Below, in pieces: positions 19,391 through 29,894 of a stretch of 37,950 nt of DNA (positions are counted from its first letter, which is position 1; the number at the start of each line of letters is the position of its first letter). The translations under genes were made by a program, and so were the position numbers. The stretch comes from Acanthaster planci (taxonomy: Eukaryota; Echinodermata; Asteroidea; Valvatida; Acanthasteridae): the NCBI RefSeq assembly GCF_001949145.1, contig NW_019091377.1:2024567-2062516 (forward strand). The letters run 5' to 3'. Under the pieces are notes generated by a model. It did no database searches, was not told the origin of the DNA, and saw only the letters and a program-made list of their open reading frames with translations.

Positions 19391-21118
19391 CCGGGGTTGA
19401 ATTGATCATGTTATGCCCCAACTATACTTCCAGATCTGTAAGGTTTACACAAACCTTTCAGATACATACATGTATACATTGTACAAACTCGCATATCACA
19501 GTTTGGGCTGTTTTGATCATGCCAACTATGGGGCCATTCAAAAGTTTTGATGTTTTTAAATTTCTTTTTTGTTTTCAAATTGGTTTGACACACCCACCCA
19601 CCCCAATTTCGATTGAAAAAAAAAATGATATGGAGGAAGTCCAGTAAATTGGCCCCAGTCTGGGGCTAATTAAGTCCCAGCCACAATTTTTTTTCTCTGC
19701 GGTACACATCTGTGCAAGAAAAATTAACCAATCATATTGCATGTTTTGCATTTTGGATGCAAGCTATTGCCACCCGTGTGTCCTACATACGTGTATATGT
19801 CATACATGTATGTACATGAACACCGTGTATACATGTATGTACACAATACATGTGTGTACATGTAGAGTACATGTACATGTACCATGAAGGTGAATCTCGG
19901 CCACAGCCTTCACAACCCTCCTCACAAGACTTCAGCGTAATACTGAATTTTTTTCTTTCTACATGTACTGACTTCAAGTATGCCGTTATGAAGACTATGA
20001 GGCTTACACATGTTCATGTAGGTACCCATAATACTACATGTGCAGTAGTGTGTTTCCAACTGCCACTGCTACATTAACAGTACAAATTTTATGGATGCAT
20101 ACTGAGGCAATCAAAAGAAATACACCTGTAATTGACACAACTTACCATGAAGACAGTCAAGACAGGAAGAGGTCATGGATCAGTGTTAAAACTTTCTAAC
20201 AGACCTGTACAGAAGCAGCAAAAGTTCGGATTCAGATCATTGCACGAAAAATTGATGGATGCATAAGCCTCATTGCAAATACTGCACAAGTGATTGTGTA
20301 CAATGGTAGAAAGGCATTGTGGGAAGGAAAAAGGGGAGGTGCAAATCATCTGTGCAGTATTTCTGATAAGGCTTATAGAGCAAGGATTTGGTAAATAGTT
20401 GTGACTCAAAGGACCATCTGGGATGACATGTTGTCAGTCATCAGAAATTGGATTTATTTACAAACTACTGATTCATTTCCAGTGGCCCAAAAATTTCAAA
20501 AGGGTTTAATTCTCAGAATTAAATCTTCTGAATGGTGTTTTCACTCTTTGCACATTATAAGACGTTTTGATTGCCCCACTCATATTTGGATATGTTCTGT
20601 TGGCAAAGCATTGATCTCTATTATAAATACTGTCTTGAAATTAATGCAGCCATTAGATTGCTCCTTCATCCCTCCATTGAGATTTAAATAAAGATTGAAT
20701 GTTGGTGTGAAAGGAAGTGGTCTTCATCAATCATAAAATTGTCAAACTGTACAAATATTTGCATCCCTTAGGAAGATGGGTTGGATGAAGGAAAAGCTTT
20801 GTATAACAGTCAAGCAGATACCTGTTTAACGTTGTATTCGTAACTGGTATGCAACCCACCCAAACATACATTTTTGACTCCATGTGAATGCAGAAAAAAA
20901 ATTTTATCCACCCAAAGTTTATTCAGGCTGAAACATTTAACCATGAGTTGTGCATGTACAATGAATTTCCCAAATTGCTGGCCAAAACAGCAAAGCACAA
21001 ACAGTGATGTGGTGCTGCCGGTACACGTATGGTAAGTTGCACCCAGAACTTTATGATACATTATTATGAATGGGAAAAAATGTAATTTGATTGTTTTTTT
21101 TTCCATGGACAATGTGTA
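19391..21118. other. No gene seen; one ACATGT tract
   Basis: AT-rich sequence with a CA/TG-alternating ACATGTA tract at 19782-19883. A run of open codons near 20160-20400 and an AATAAA at about 20688 are not supported by any recognised motif. Confidence 0.4.
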
Positions 21119-21592
21119 TAGGGCTTTGTCAAATATCTGAATATTCGATTGATTATCGAATATTCAAATCTTATTTTCTGAATTTGAATATTCAAATGCA
21201 AAATTCATTAAAAGGAAGGGATGAGAAAAATTGCAAAATGGAGGCTTGTTTCAAGATTGAAATGAAAAGTGACAGAAATCCCATGGTTATTCATTGAAAC
21301 ATTTAAAAGGTACAGAAATTTTCAACAGGGTAAGAAGCATTGTTCGTCTCTTAACTCTTGTTAAATTGTGGCTGGAGATACATGTACATGTACTCCTAAA
21401 TGGGAGAAGCTATTATGGTGGTTATAGTGTATCATTGTGTGCACTATTATAACTGATTTTGTACACGTACATGTATGTGTGTGGTTTGAATCATCAACAA
21501 TGTGCTGGTCAGTACGACTGAATATTTGAATATTCCATCAAATTGAAGGTTGAATATTGGAATGATGAATTATTCAAATTGACTAAGCACTA
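21119..21592. mobile_element. hAT-like MITE with 8 bp target duplication
   Basis: The left end TAGGGCTTTGTCAAAT and the reverse complement of the right end, TAGTGCTTAGTCAATTTG, form terminal inverted repeats. The flanks AATGTGTA (21111-21118) and GATTTGTA (21593-21600) match at six of eight bases, as expected for an old 8-base target duplication of the hAT superfamily. Subterminal GAATATT words crowd both ends, including a perfect 12-base-arm hairpin at 21138-21166. No transposase frame is present, so it is non-autonomous. Confidence 0.6.
21138..21166. other. Perfect 12 bp hairpin
   Basis: TGAATATTCGAT (21138-21149) and ATCGAATATTCA (21155-21166) are exact reverse complements around a five-base loop TGATT, within the left subterminal region of the hAT-like element. 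Confidence 0.75.
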
Positions 21593-21839
21593 GATTTGTA
21601 CTGCAGAGAAACAAATCATGTCCTAGGCCAGACTGTTCCAATGATAGTGCTATGTACAGTTGGGCTGCCCCTGCCCTAACTGTGGTAGGCAGTTTCTAAA
21701 AAAAATTCTCAACCTTTTCCAGGTTTATACAGCTCAAACCTGACATACTGTACATTTACAAGTACATGTGATTCATCCAAAATATACCAACCTGGCATCA
21801 AAACTCATTTCTGCAAGCACGAGTTGTTAATATGAATGA

Positions 21840-22030
21840 CAGGGAAGTACATGTACCTTAGATGAATATTGACATTATTTGATGAAATCACATGGTAACA
21901 AGTGACTTGATATTGAAGGTGCACCCTTCAAAGCCCTGTAAATTTTCTGAATAACATATCCGAGTAGGTTTAAACCTTGTAGATACCCACTTCGGGAAGT
22001 GGTGTAGATGAAAGTTTAAATCATGTAAAT
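21840..22030. repeat. Diverged module related to the left array
   Basis: Shares AAGTGACTTGATATTGAAGGTGCACCCTTC-like wording, ATATCCGAGTAGGTTTAAACCTTGTAGATA-like wording and a following GGAAGTGGT block with modules at 1200-1560. The TGACGTCA palindrome has decayed (ATTTGATGAAATCACATGG). A single unit, not an array. Confidence 0.55.
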
Positions 22031-22788
22031 TGTAATGAGGATGTGAGTAGGTGACAAATAAAGAGTTTTATTTGTACACCTAAAATTTGAAAAAAATTAT
22101 CTACATGTAATTTCTGAGAGTATCAACCTTTCCAACGGTTTGGATTACATTGGCGTATGATGCATTACATGTATTTGGGTGTTTTGGAGGGTCTTTAGGG
22201 GAAAGCAGAAATAAATTTATGATTCAAGTACCTTATCAATTCGCCTGTAAGATACTTCAGCTGTCAAATTTCTTTAATCCTCAACATGGGCCCCATTTCT
22301 TTCTATGCAAATCTGTGCTCCCTGCAACATGTCTGCCACAGCACAGGACCACTGACCTTTTTACATTTTCAAAACATCCATTTTTAAAAAGATTAAATGT
22401 TGTTCTCAAATTCAACAAGAAATATATATGTGATGTTGACCCCTTTGCTTGGTAATGATACACCCAGAAATAAGATTATTTTTGTGTAGATGGTAGGGGG
22501 TTAAATGGTTGATTATTTGTTTCAAATTTTATGCGTGCAAGTAAAACTCCTTTTTAACTTTCATTCAATCCGACGCACACACCCATGAGCAACAGACGTC
22601 TATTTCCCAAATCCAAACTTCCGTTGTTCATTGAAGCATGAAATGTGAACCATGAAACTGGTATCAATCAAAGCAGAACTACATGTACACCCTTCACTAC
22701 TATGTACAGGTTTTACTAATTTTTGAAACTTGGTCATACATGTGTGTTATTTTATGCTAATTTTTCTGGGAGTCTACTTTTTTCTGAT
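22031..22788. other. No gene seen
   Basis: AT-rich. A frame of 101 codons at 22150-22455 has no recognisable motif, splice context or composition bias that would support a gene. Confidence 0.35.
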
Positions 22789-22816
22789 ACACCCTGTATT
22801 TTCAAGACGTTTTCAA
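22789..22816. repeat. Direct repeat flanking the SINE, left
   Basis: ACACCCTGTATTTTCAAGAC and the following GTTTTCAA resemble the sequence right of the SINE (ACACTCTGTATTGTTAAAGA onward). At about 28 bases with a one-base gap it is long and diverged for a target-site duplication, but its position at both edges is suggestive. Confidence 0.5.
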
Positions 22817-23033
22817 GCGGTATCTGCTGCTTTACCTGACCCGGACTGGCCAGCCGACCCCAGCAAGCTCGGTGGTCGAGTGTTAAGACGTCTGCACTAG
22901 TAAGCAGGAGGTCGTGGGTTCAAGTCCCACCCGAGTAAGCTTGTGACTTTCTTTTTGCAAGCTCTCGGACAAGCACTGAGCATACAGTGTTTATTAATAT
23001 ATACTTTGGGTAAGAGCAAACCCCGTCATATAA
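22817..23033 (+). mobile_element. tRNA-derived SINE, copy without the left inverted repeat
   Basis: Aligns with 3931-4148 of the TIR-flanked element: CTGCTTTACCTGACCCGG, AGCTCGGTGGTCGAG (A box), GGTCGTGGGTTCAAGTCCCA (B box) and the tail GTGTTTATTAATATATAC to CCCGTCATATAAA. It is flanked by related direct repeats (22789-22816 and 23034-23063), as expected after LINE-style insertion. The left TIR of the first copy is absent, so the mobile unit may be the SINE alone. Confidence 0.7.
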
Positions 23034-23063
23034 ACACTCTGTATTGTTAAAGACGTTGCTCAA
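23034..23063. repeat. Direct repeat flanking the SINE, right
   Basis: Partner of 22789-22816, directly after the SINE tail. Shared words are CTGTATT, AAGACGTT and TCAA. Confidence 0.5.
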
Positions 23064-23232
23064 ACTTGCCCCATGATACATGTATGATGATGTGGTGTGA
23101 TGTTCCATAGTGAGGATGACATGGACTTTTGTCACCTGGTCGTGTGATTGTCCTGTGCCTATAAATTCAAGATGGAGATGTATGTACGTTTACATTCGTG
23201 TGATTAAGTACTTTAGTTTAATTTTTTTGCAG

Positions 23233-23403
23233 CGTGTGTCACCTATGAAAGTGGCATGGTCTCGATAGAAGACTTTCCTCATGACAAAGGTCCAGTTTGG
23301 ATAATGGGAAGGAAATATGATATCAACAGGCATCGGCAAGAGGCCAAGAGAGATGTACATTCCAGACTCTGGATGACCTACCGCAGGGGATTTGCTAATA
23401 TAG
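23233..23403 (+). CDS. ATG4: Exon of the autophagy cysteine protease ATG4 (partial gene)
   Basis: A 171-base exon bounded by a strong acceptor (TTTTTTTGCAG) and a donor (ATAG|GTATGTG). It starts with two bases of a split codon and ends one base into a codon. The translation contains IEDFPHDKGPVWIMGRKYDI and SRLWMTYRRGFANIG, lining up with the N-terminal segment of animal ATG4 that precedes the catalytic Cys of the GWGC motif. ATG4 is the papain-like protease that trims the C-terminus of ATG8/LC3 and later removes it from membranes. The EDFP...PVWI(L/M)GRKY pattern is closest to the ATG4A/B type. It would follow a very short coding first exon. The next exon (GWGC) is not found downstream to 37950, so a long intron, a gene fragment or an assembly gap are all possible. 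Confidence 0.8.
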
Positions 23404-24985
23404 GTATGTGGCTAATGGCATGTTCTTCATGAAATGGACCAAAATGCATTTTCGGCTGTCATTTTTCAAAATTTCTAAAAGAGTGACTTTGATAATGTTA
23501 AATACAAATTAGCACCTTCAGATTTATGAAAATGATCATATGGGGATAATTAGGCATAATACATGTATGTACTTGTGGTTGACATTTGGTTGGCTACCAG
23601 TGCAAATCAAATGGAGTTGAATTCATTTAAAGTTTTACGTCAAAGTGTTTGCACCAGAGGACTTGATTTCAAAACTTCTCTTAACAAGAAGGAGAATTCA
23701 GTATATTTTTCGATTGATGTATTTTAAAGCACCTAAGAAATAACTTTATAAAAAATATAAGCCACGAAATAAAGAGCACGAAATTGACGGAAAATGATGA
23801 GAAATGTTTGGCTCTCTTCAGTCTCTTACCGCTTATAATCACTCTCACTATACCAACATATTTGCCAGGTCTTGTATATTTCGACCACCAAAAATGATCT
23901 TTAAGTTTGGCTGCATCAAAAATTTATAATGAGTATAATATGTTCGTTGTGAACATCATATTTGACAGAGTTTTGATCACGTTCAATAATTTTGACAGAA
24001 ATAGCATGACGTTCGAGAATGCCGAAAATGCTGTCACATGTAGTGCTTGAAAATTCCATGCACGATTTTCATTTCGCTGGTTATTTTGGAGTTAACGCCG
24101 CTGAAAATAAAATTAAAATTAACAACTCTGAGCATTAGATTTTCATCATGAATCGTATTTTATGTCTCGAACGTTTTTTTTTTTGCGAACGTTATTCAGA
24201 ATGATGGATTTTCTTATGAGAGAAATTGTTCCAAAGAGAAAAATCGCAGAGCGTCGCCATTCCATGGAGGGGTTCATGAATATTGAATTAAAAAGAGGAT
24301 GCACTGTCTGGATTGATGTCAAAGGTCAAACAGGCCACGATGTAGCAAAATGTTTCTCTAACGTCACCGCGAAAGATTGATGGAAGCCGCAAAATCGCCA
24401 CAATCGGTATTTTGGACTGCGGTTTTCGGGAACATACTTGAAGAAAATGTGATCGGTCCAGTCGTAAAAGGAGGATGGTTTGACGGTGCTTTTTTGCACT
24501 CTTTTTTAAAGCTTGTGTTGTACATCGATATATGGATTTTACTCACTTTTTGCAGTTGATTTTTTTGACACTAATGACAGAATCGAATGAGATTTGGGAC
24601 CCGATTAATTGTGAGAGGTACTTTTTAATTTCGTGATTATGGTTTTAATATGTGTAAATATTATCACCTTTCACCACATATAAATCTCTGTAAAATAACC
24701 TTGGGAATTACTCCTCAGTAAATTCTATTGGCTCGGATTTTAACAGGGAGCTTATGTCCCTCAAAATTGCTAACGTTTGAGACTTTAATTAATTAGCTCC
24801 AATTAAGTTGAAAGGTTGACGCGACCATCATTGTTCCAGGTATCAGCCATGACTTCCCTCGTCACATCAAACATTGGAAATTAATTCACTGCTGTTCACT
24901 TCAGGAAAAATGAACCCCCACAGTTGAACATTATCTAATGGTCCAGATTTTGACTAATACATGAACAGTTATGTGTAATACATGA
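23404..24985. other. No further exon seen; AT-rich, presumably ATG4 intron
   Basis: The donor at 23404 opens into AT-rich sequence with no ATG4-like continuation. Frames at 24162-24559 are short and show no family motif. If the gene is intact the downstream retroelements lie in its intron. Confidence 0.45.
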
Positions 24986-26290
24986 AGTTTAGTTTAGTTT
25001 AATTTATTTCCATGTTTTCAATAAAATATTCACATTAATGTAATATCAAAATAACAGAAATAAAATGAGGATTCCTGATAAAAAGCAAATACATGTAGTT
25101 GTACAAGATCTGGAACCTGTTTCTATCTATTTAAATAATGGGCTATGATGTAAATAAGATCAGAAACACAATCAATTATCTATGTTTACATCAATAATCC
25201 TGTTTCATATTACTAAATACTAAATACTAATACTATACTAAATTAATGTATACGATAGTAACTTTAAGGGATAGAGTAAACTACTTGTACTCAACAAAGA
25301 ATAAGGAAAAAGAAAAGGAACAGAATATTTAACAAACGATGACGGAACATTTGAGAAAGAAAAATTATGAAAAAAAGATAAAGGGGAAGTGGCCAGAGAT
25401 AATGATATATTTTCAAAAGTACATGTCTGTTGAATGACCAAAGTGACAATAAGTTATTTGATTATCAGAATAATGTGATAACAGCAACGTTTTAAGGTAC
25501 TTTTTGAAAAGTTGCAGTGACCCAAAAGTAGGCATTGGTTTGAGGTAGTTCTATGGAAGAGACCCTTGATTTCTGATAGTGGATAAATAAAAAGATGTTC
25601 GTGCTTTGTGGAGGTATAGATTTGCGTTTGACCTTGTGCAATGAGAATGAGAAAAAAATGAGTTTTTGTTTTGAGTAATGAGTATATAGTTAGAGGAAGA
25701 TTTTTTGTTTCAATTTATACATCAGTACACCAAGGGGTATTTATTCTTATAAATCAATGACTGAAAAGGTTTTGTATTTACTAAACAACAGTGTAAAATG
25801 TTCTGTGGATCTAGAGTTATTACTCTTGATGTTATCTTCTTCATATTATACACTTTATTGATATAGGAGGGGTGTTACCCCATGCTAAAATATCATACTT
25901 AAGGTGAGGCAGGGACAAGGTACATGTGTTATAAATTGAGAATAAGATATCTAAAGGTAAGTTATGCTTTAGTCTTTTTAGGATGCCTTGGTTCCAAGAA
26001 AGCGATATGAGGACCTTTTGTTGCTTGCAGAAAAGTTTATTATCAATTAGTACACCTAATATTTTACAGGTATCAACTAGTCCTATTTGTGTATTATATA
26101 CATAAAGTAAACAGTTCATACATTTGGTTTTGTTTAAGTTAATGGATAATTTATTACACTTAAACGCTTAGATTAGATTTTGCATTGTCACCGATTAATA
26201 GTGTCAATTGCCTTAGGTAAGTTTTTGCTGCATTGAAACACATTATTGTCATCCATAAATAAAATAAAGGAGAGTATACTTGACAAGTTT
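24986..26290 (-). mobile_element. CR1/L2-like LINE, 3' portion
   Basis: The minus strand ends at about 24986-25010 in a short tandem tail (TTAAACTAAACTAAAC), as seen at 3' ends of CR1/L2-like LINEs. It begins near 26270 with LFMDDNNVFQ, a form of the RT motif C. The thumb and C-terminal region follow in order, then a 3' UTR-like stretch (25000-25450). The element is 5' truncated and carries several stops. It is in the opposite orientation to the ATG4 exon. Confidence 0.78.
25841..26290 (-). pseudogene. LINE reverse transcriptase thumb fragment
   Basis: The 92-codon frame (26119-25841) reads NTQIGLVDTCKILGVLIDNK and later RLKHNLPLDILFSIYNT and LKYDILAWGN, a standard order for the region after RT motif C in CR1/L2-like LINEs. 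Directly upstream, in another frame, LFMDDNNVFQ (near 26260) has the two Asp of motif C intact. Frameshifts separate the two. Confidence 0.8.
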
Positions 26291-27189
26291 CAGATATCAT
26301 TAATGTAAATTTTTGGTTTTATTTTTTTTGGTGGTCTGAATACTACCTTTGACATTGCCATGCCATTATCTGTCAAAAACTTCAAAAACAAAACTGAATT
26401 GCTTGATGAGTGGCAGCCATTTTTTGAGACCACAATTACAGGCCACAAGGTGCCTTGGGTGAAAACCACACAGTAAAAGTCTACCTTATCACTGTAAAAG
26501 CATTTACGTGTAACAATCACTGATTAATTGCAATGAAATTTTTACCTTGATGACATAACTTTGACTCCTTAAATCTTCATAATAACACTCATATGCTCGA
26601 AACCGATTAATTTAACAGACAGTGTCTTTCCTTTAGTCGTGGAACAATGCTATGAGCTTAATGATAATACCATACAATTCTCAACTGCCCTCTTTTATTA
26701 AACTCTAACATTGAGCTTGTAGCCCAATAGGTTTTACCCATGCAGTATTTAAACCCCCATCACTGAACCTTTGAAGCATTGCAATCTGATTAATGCCCAA
26801 ACTAAAGTCTTCATGCAGACCTTAGGTCAACTGCCAGGATGATGATAGTGCTCCTAACAATTCTCGAACTCAATACTTTGCTCAGCTTCACCTTGCATTT
26901 CTTCTAGTCACATAACAATAATGTGGCTTAATGATATGACAGTAATAGTACTCATAACAATTCTCGACTGGCTACTTTTCTAAGCTCTCACTTAGAGCTT
27001 GCTCAATCAGGGTATGACTTAAAAAATTTTCTGATTTGTTTATGTCTGATTTGAGGCCACCCATACATGTATTCAGCTGCAAGAAACAAGTGGACGGGCC
27101 AAAACAAAACGGCTTTAACTGACAAATGTTTGAAATTTACAGGAGGCCTGAATATTGTGGGGTTCATTGTACCCTGCACTCTGAATGGT
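26291..27189. repeat. Tandem ATTCTCGAA/CTTAATGATA units
   Basis: Within this stretch three diverged units are recognisable at about 26645-26720, 26838-26905 and 26915-27003. Each holds a TTAATGATA or GATGATAGT block, then (C/T)AACAATTCTC(A/G)A, and a (T/G)AGCTTG-type end. They lie just downstream (minus strand) of the old Ngaro fragment and could be its terminal repeats. The rest of the stretch shows nothing. Confidence 0.4.
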
Positions 27190-27221
27190 GACTTGAAAAT
27201 CAGCAATTAGTCTACATGTAT

Positions 27222-27775
27222 CTGAACCTTCTTTTGATAAATGCACCCCATCAGCAAGAACAAACTGTGCTGGGATGCTGTGATCCCCAGGTGGGTTACA
27301 GGAGCTGTGTAGTCCAACTTATTTAACTGCCGTCTTGCCAATGAGTTACATGTAAGTAAGTTTCTGACCCCATCAAAGGCTCTTTGTGAGTTCTGTTTGA
27401 GCCACACCCAGTACACAACCCTCAGAAGAATTGCGGACCGCAAGTTATGCGACAGAGTGGAAGGAATAGCCGCAGTGTGCAAAAGCATTTTTTGATTGCC
27501 TCCCTGCAAGACCTACATGTATCATTGAATCGACTGATGTTATTTGAACCAAGATGGACAATCACCCACTGAGGTGGTGCATGCATTTATAGGAGACACC
27601 GCAGGTGGTGGGGAAAGTCGTGGAGCACTGTTCCACCTTTCCCCAGCTAGAATACATGTATCTCGGTGCTGGTTGTGCCCAGGTCCAACGTTCCTGTAGC
27701 TGATGCCCTGACTTTGGCTCGGTGAATAAGGCTGTCCCCAAGGAGCCATTTCGGTTGCGGCCACTCTGCAAAGGT
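27222..27775 (-). pseudogene. SGNH/GDSL hydrolase of the Ngaro fragment
   Basis: Three conserved SGNH blocks are visible in shifted frames. Block I: KWLLGDSLIHRA (Gly-Asp-Ser, nucleophile). Block III: WVIVHLGSNN (Asn). Block V: FVLADGVHLSKEGSD (catalytic Asp and His). The middle contains RSAILLRVVYWVWLKQNSQ. All catalytic residues seem to be retained, but at least two frameshifts and several stops break the chain. Esterase-like hydrolases of this type are known in Ngaro elements; their role in transposition is unclear. Confidence 0.75.
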
Positions 27776-27894
27776 AATAGAAAGAGAACTTTTGTGGGTC
27801 TCATTTTACTGATTCAACTTGGGGCCGGTGTCCCCGCCCACTAAGGCCCTGACCCTAACTTACTTTGGCCTTGCATGATTTGATGCTTGAGGTA

Positions 27895-28112
27895 TTCCCC
27901 TCTTATGTAGGATGTGAACGCACGACTAGGCCATCTGCCCATGTTTTGTATAACCTCTGCCGAAGCCCCATTCAGTGCTGCTGTGGCAGCCGCTACAATG
28001 CGAAAAGAGTGAGTTCCATATTGTTAGGCCTCTAGACCAGCATGGCGCTATTTTTTGTGCAAGACTGCTGTGAACTGATAACGGGAGAGAGGTTGATTCA
28101 GTAAATTCAATG
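27895..28112 (-). pseudogene. Tyrosine recombinase C-terminus of the Ngaro fragment
   Basis: One minus-strand frame reads LNQPLSRYQF, then THSFRIVAAATAALNG, EVIQNMGRWPS and FTSYIRG. These carry the H-X-X-R pair (HSFR), the Gly-Arg-Trp segment and the catalytic Tyr (SYIR) of tyrosine recombinases from DIRS/Ngaro elements. Two stop codons interrupt it between LSRYQF and THSF. The catalytic residues of this half are intact. Confidence 0.8.
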
Positions 28113-28189
28113 TCGATCAAGTGAGAACTCGTACGTTGACCCCTCTTTGCCAGTGACGGTGCATTCTCCCACTCTTAAGAGCCCAAAGT

Positions 28190-28491
28190 ACATGTAATCC
28201 AAAGGAAAGCAGCTGTGAGTAGCATTGCTGTGGTATTATGTGATTTGAATAAGTACATGCCATAGAGGAAGTATACACTCACCTGATGAATTTATACATA
28301 GCTAACTAAGATGCTGATTGGGTATTGGCTCCATTCATTACTTTACAGTTGAATGGATTTAATAGTGCAGTGTGTGTATATAAGGATGTGTCTCGTAATA
28401 AAAGGTTATTGAAGTTCTTGCACAGCCATTTTTTGTGTTTGTTCCATTCTTTTGGTTATTAGTTGCTTCTACATTATAACATTTTGGCTCC
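28190..28491 (+). mobile_element. Probable 5' LTR of a second LTR retrotransposon
   Basis: Lies directly upstream of a gag-like region. It contains a TATA box (TATATAAGG, 28377-28385), a polyadenylation signal (AATAAA, 28397-28402) and ends at about 28491 in ATAACA followed by TTTTGGCTCCGCATCTGGAG, a position where a tRNA primer-binding site is expected. The LTR start is uncertain and no second LTR is found. Confidence 0.4.
28377..28402 (+). promoter_or_regulatory. TATA box and poly(A) signal in the putative LTR
   Basis: TATATAAGG is followed 12 bases later by AATAAA. A TATA box with a close downstream poly(A) signal is the arrangement of a short-R LTR. Function is inferred. Confidence 0.35.
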
Positions 28492-28521
28492 GCATCTGGA
28501 GGGTTTGCTGGCAAACTTCAA

Positions 28522-29065
28522 CCTCCTCCTTTGTTGCAAAACCCTCGTAAACCTCCGGTGATATGGAAGCAGTGGATCAGTTTGTTCTGAACTGCAATTG
28601 GCGGTGATAATGATTTTAGTCCATCACGAAAGAAGGTCCTACTTCTACATTGTCTGGGTGTTGAAGGTCTGAGAATCTTATCTTCATTAGTGGGTTCTAC
28701 TGACTCTCCTCCAGAAGGAACAGACCCATTTACCCACACCCTGCAAATCTTAGAGAACCGTTTTGAACCAATGCTTAACTTCGTTGCAGAACGTTATTGA
28801 TTTCGACAATGTGCACAACAAGTCGGCGAGTTTATAGAAAGTTACATTGCTTCATGAAGTGATTCGGCTAAAACCTGTGACTTTGAATCTTTCATGGACC
28901 AAATGGTTAGGCATCAAATTGTAGAAAACACAAACAGCCCTAAAGTTCAAGAATGACTAGTTATGGAGGACTTGAATCTTCAGAAAGCAAAAGAGATTGC
29001 ACAACGAGTTGAAAGCGCCATCCGGGAAGCAAGAACACTTTCTCAAGCGAACAATCCCTTGGTAA
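28522..29065 (+). pseudogene. Gag of a second LTR retrotransposon, broken
   Basis: Plus-strand reading gives PPVIWKQWISLF, then after a frameshift RKKVLLLHCLGVEGLRIL, FEPMLNFVAERY, FRQCAQQVGEFIESYIAS, FESFMDQMVRHQIVE and DLNLQKAKEIAQRVESA. The HCLG...G motif, the F(R)Q...E...Y core and the final AKEIAQ...E helix are a familiar Gag core of invertebrate Ty3/gypsy or mag-like elements. At least three stop codons and one frameshift are visible. It ends where the Ngaro direct repeat begins (29098), so the Ngaro may have landed in it. Confidence 0.75.
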
Positions 29066-29097
29066 ATACAATCACCAACCACACTTAAGCACGACCA

Positions 29098-29240
29098 AGC
29101 ATGCTTAACTTTATTGGTTGTTACCCGGCCATCTGTCCAATCAGCGACATGATTACATTTGGCCTTGCCCTGTTAGAGTAAGCATCCTCCCTCCCCCAGC
29201 AAAGGTGGTTTTCGGCCGACTAGCACCCGAAAAACGTATT
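29098..29240 (-). repeat. Ngaro terminal direct repeat, 3' copy
   Basis: Shares with 33907-34052 the words GCTTAAC, TTATTGGTTGTTACCCGGCC, CCAATCAG, GGCCTTGCCCTGTTAGA and GCATCCTCCCTCCCCCAGC, in the same orientation, with scattered changes and a three-base length difference. Confidence 0.85.
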
Positions 29241-29894
29241 GGGACAGGAGGAAATGAGGTACACACAGAAACGGAATTGCCACTTGGGCATGACTATCTC
29301 CAGTGGGTTTTATTGAGTGTAAACTCTCATACACCAGTAAACTTCAGATCCAGTAATTACAATACAAGTTCCAATAATTACAAAACAGGTTATCAGAAAC
29401 CTACAGATTTATTTGATCAAACATTTTGATTGTTCGACTTGACACAAATATATGTGTCATAAACATGACCTCTGCGAACAGCAATTGGTTAACTTAACAA
29501 AAAACTTTAAACAGATGAACTTTAGATTTACATTTGACTTACATATGTGATTAACACCATTAAAAGCAAGTGATTACGTGTCTCCAGCACTAACAAAGGA
29601 GGTTAAAAATGCCAGTTTTCTCTGACCAACAAAAATTAGGCAGCCCACCCCATCCCTCAGGCTACCAGGAGCACCCCAGCAGGGAAAACACCAGGGCTGG
29701 GGTAGGCCAGGACCCATTTACTCAAGAGAAAAACTGTAAAACAATTTCCTGAATCAGGAAATTGCCCATCCCCCCTCCCCGATTTAAGTATAGTAATATA
29801 TATTTGTAGTTGAAAATTAAGCCCCTACGACTGCAACAAAGGTGGATAAAGGAGGGAGTGAGGGTTAACTGCAAAATACTCCATCGCCCAGTGC

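Larger units (their letters stand above)
27190..28125 (-). mobile_element. Ngaro-like retrotransposon fragment (recombinase end plus hydrolase)
   Basis: The minus strand has the C-terminal half of a tyrosine recombinase (28112-27895) followed by an SGNH/GDSL hydrolase (27775-27222). This is the 3' order of Ngaro-type YR retrotransposons, in which recombinase follows RT-RNase H and an SGNH domain may sit at the end. RT is absent: the fragment is cut at about 28125 next to an LTR element. Stops and frameshifts show it is old. Confidence 0.75.

Noticed and set aside
20160-20700. Possible host exon with AATAAA near 20688
   Set aside because: Open codons are short and unlinked by splice sites, no family motif is visible, and AATAAA is common in AT-rich DNA.
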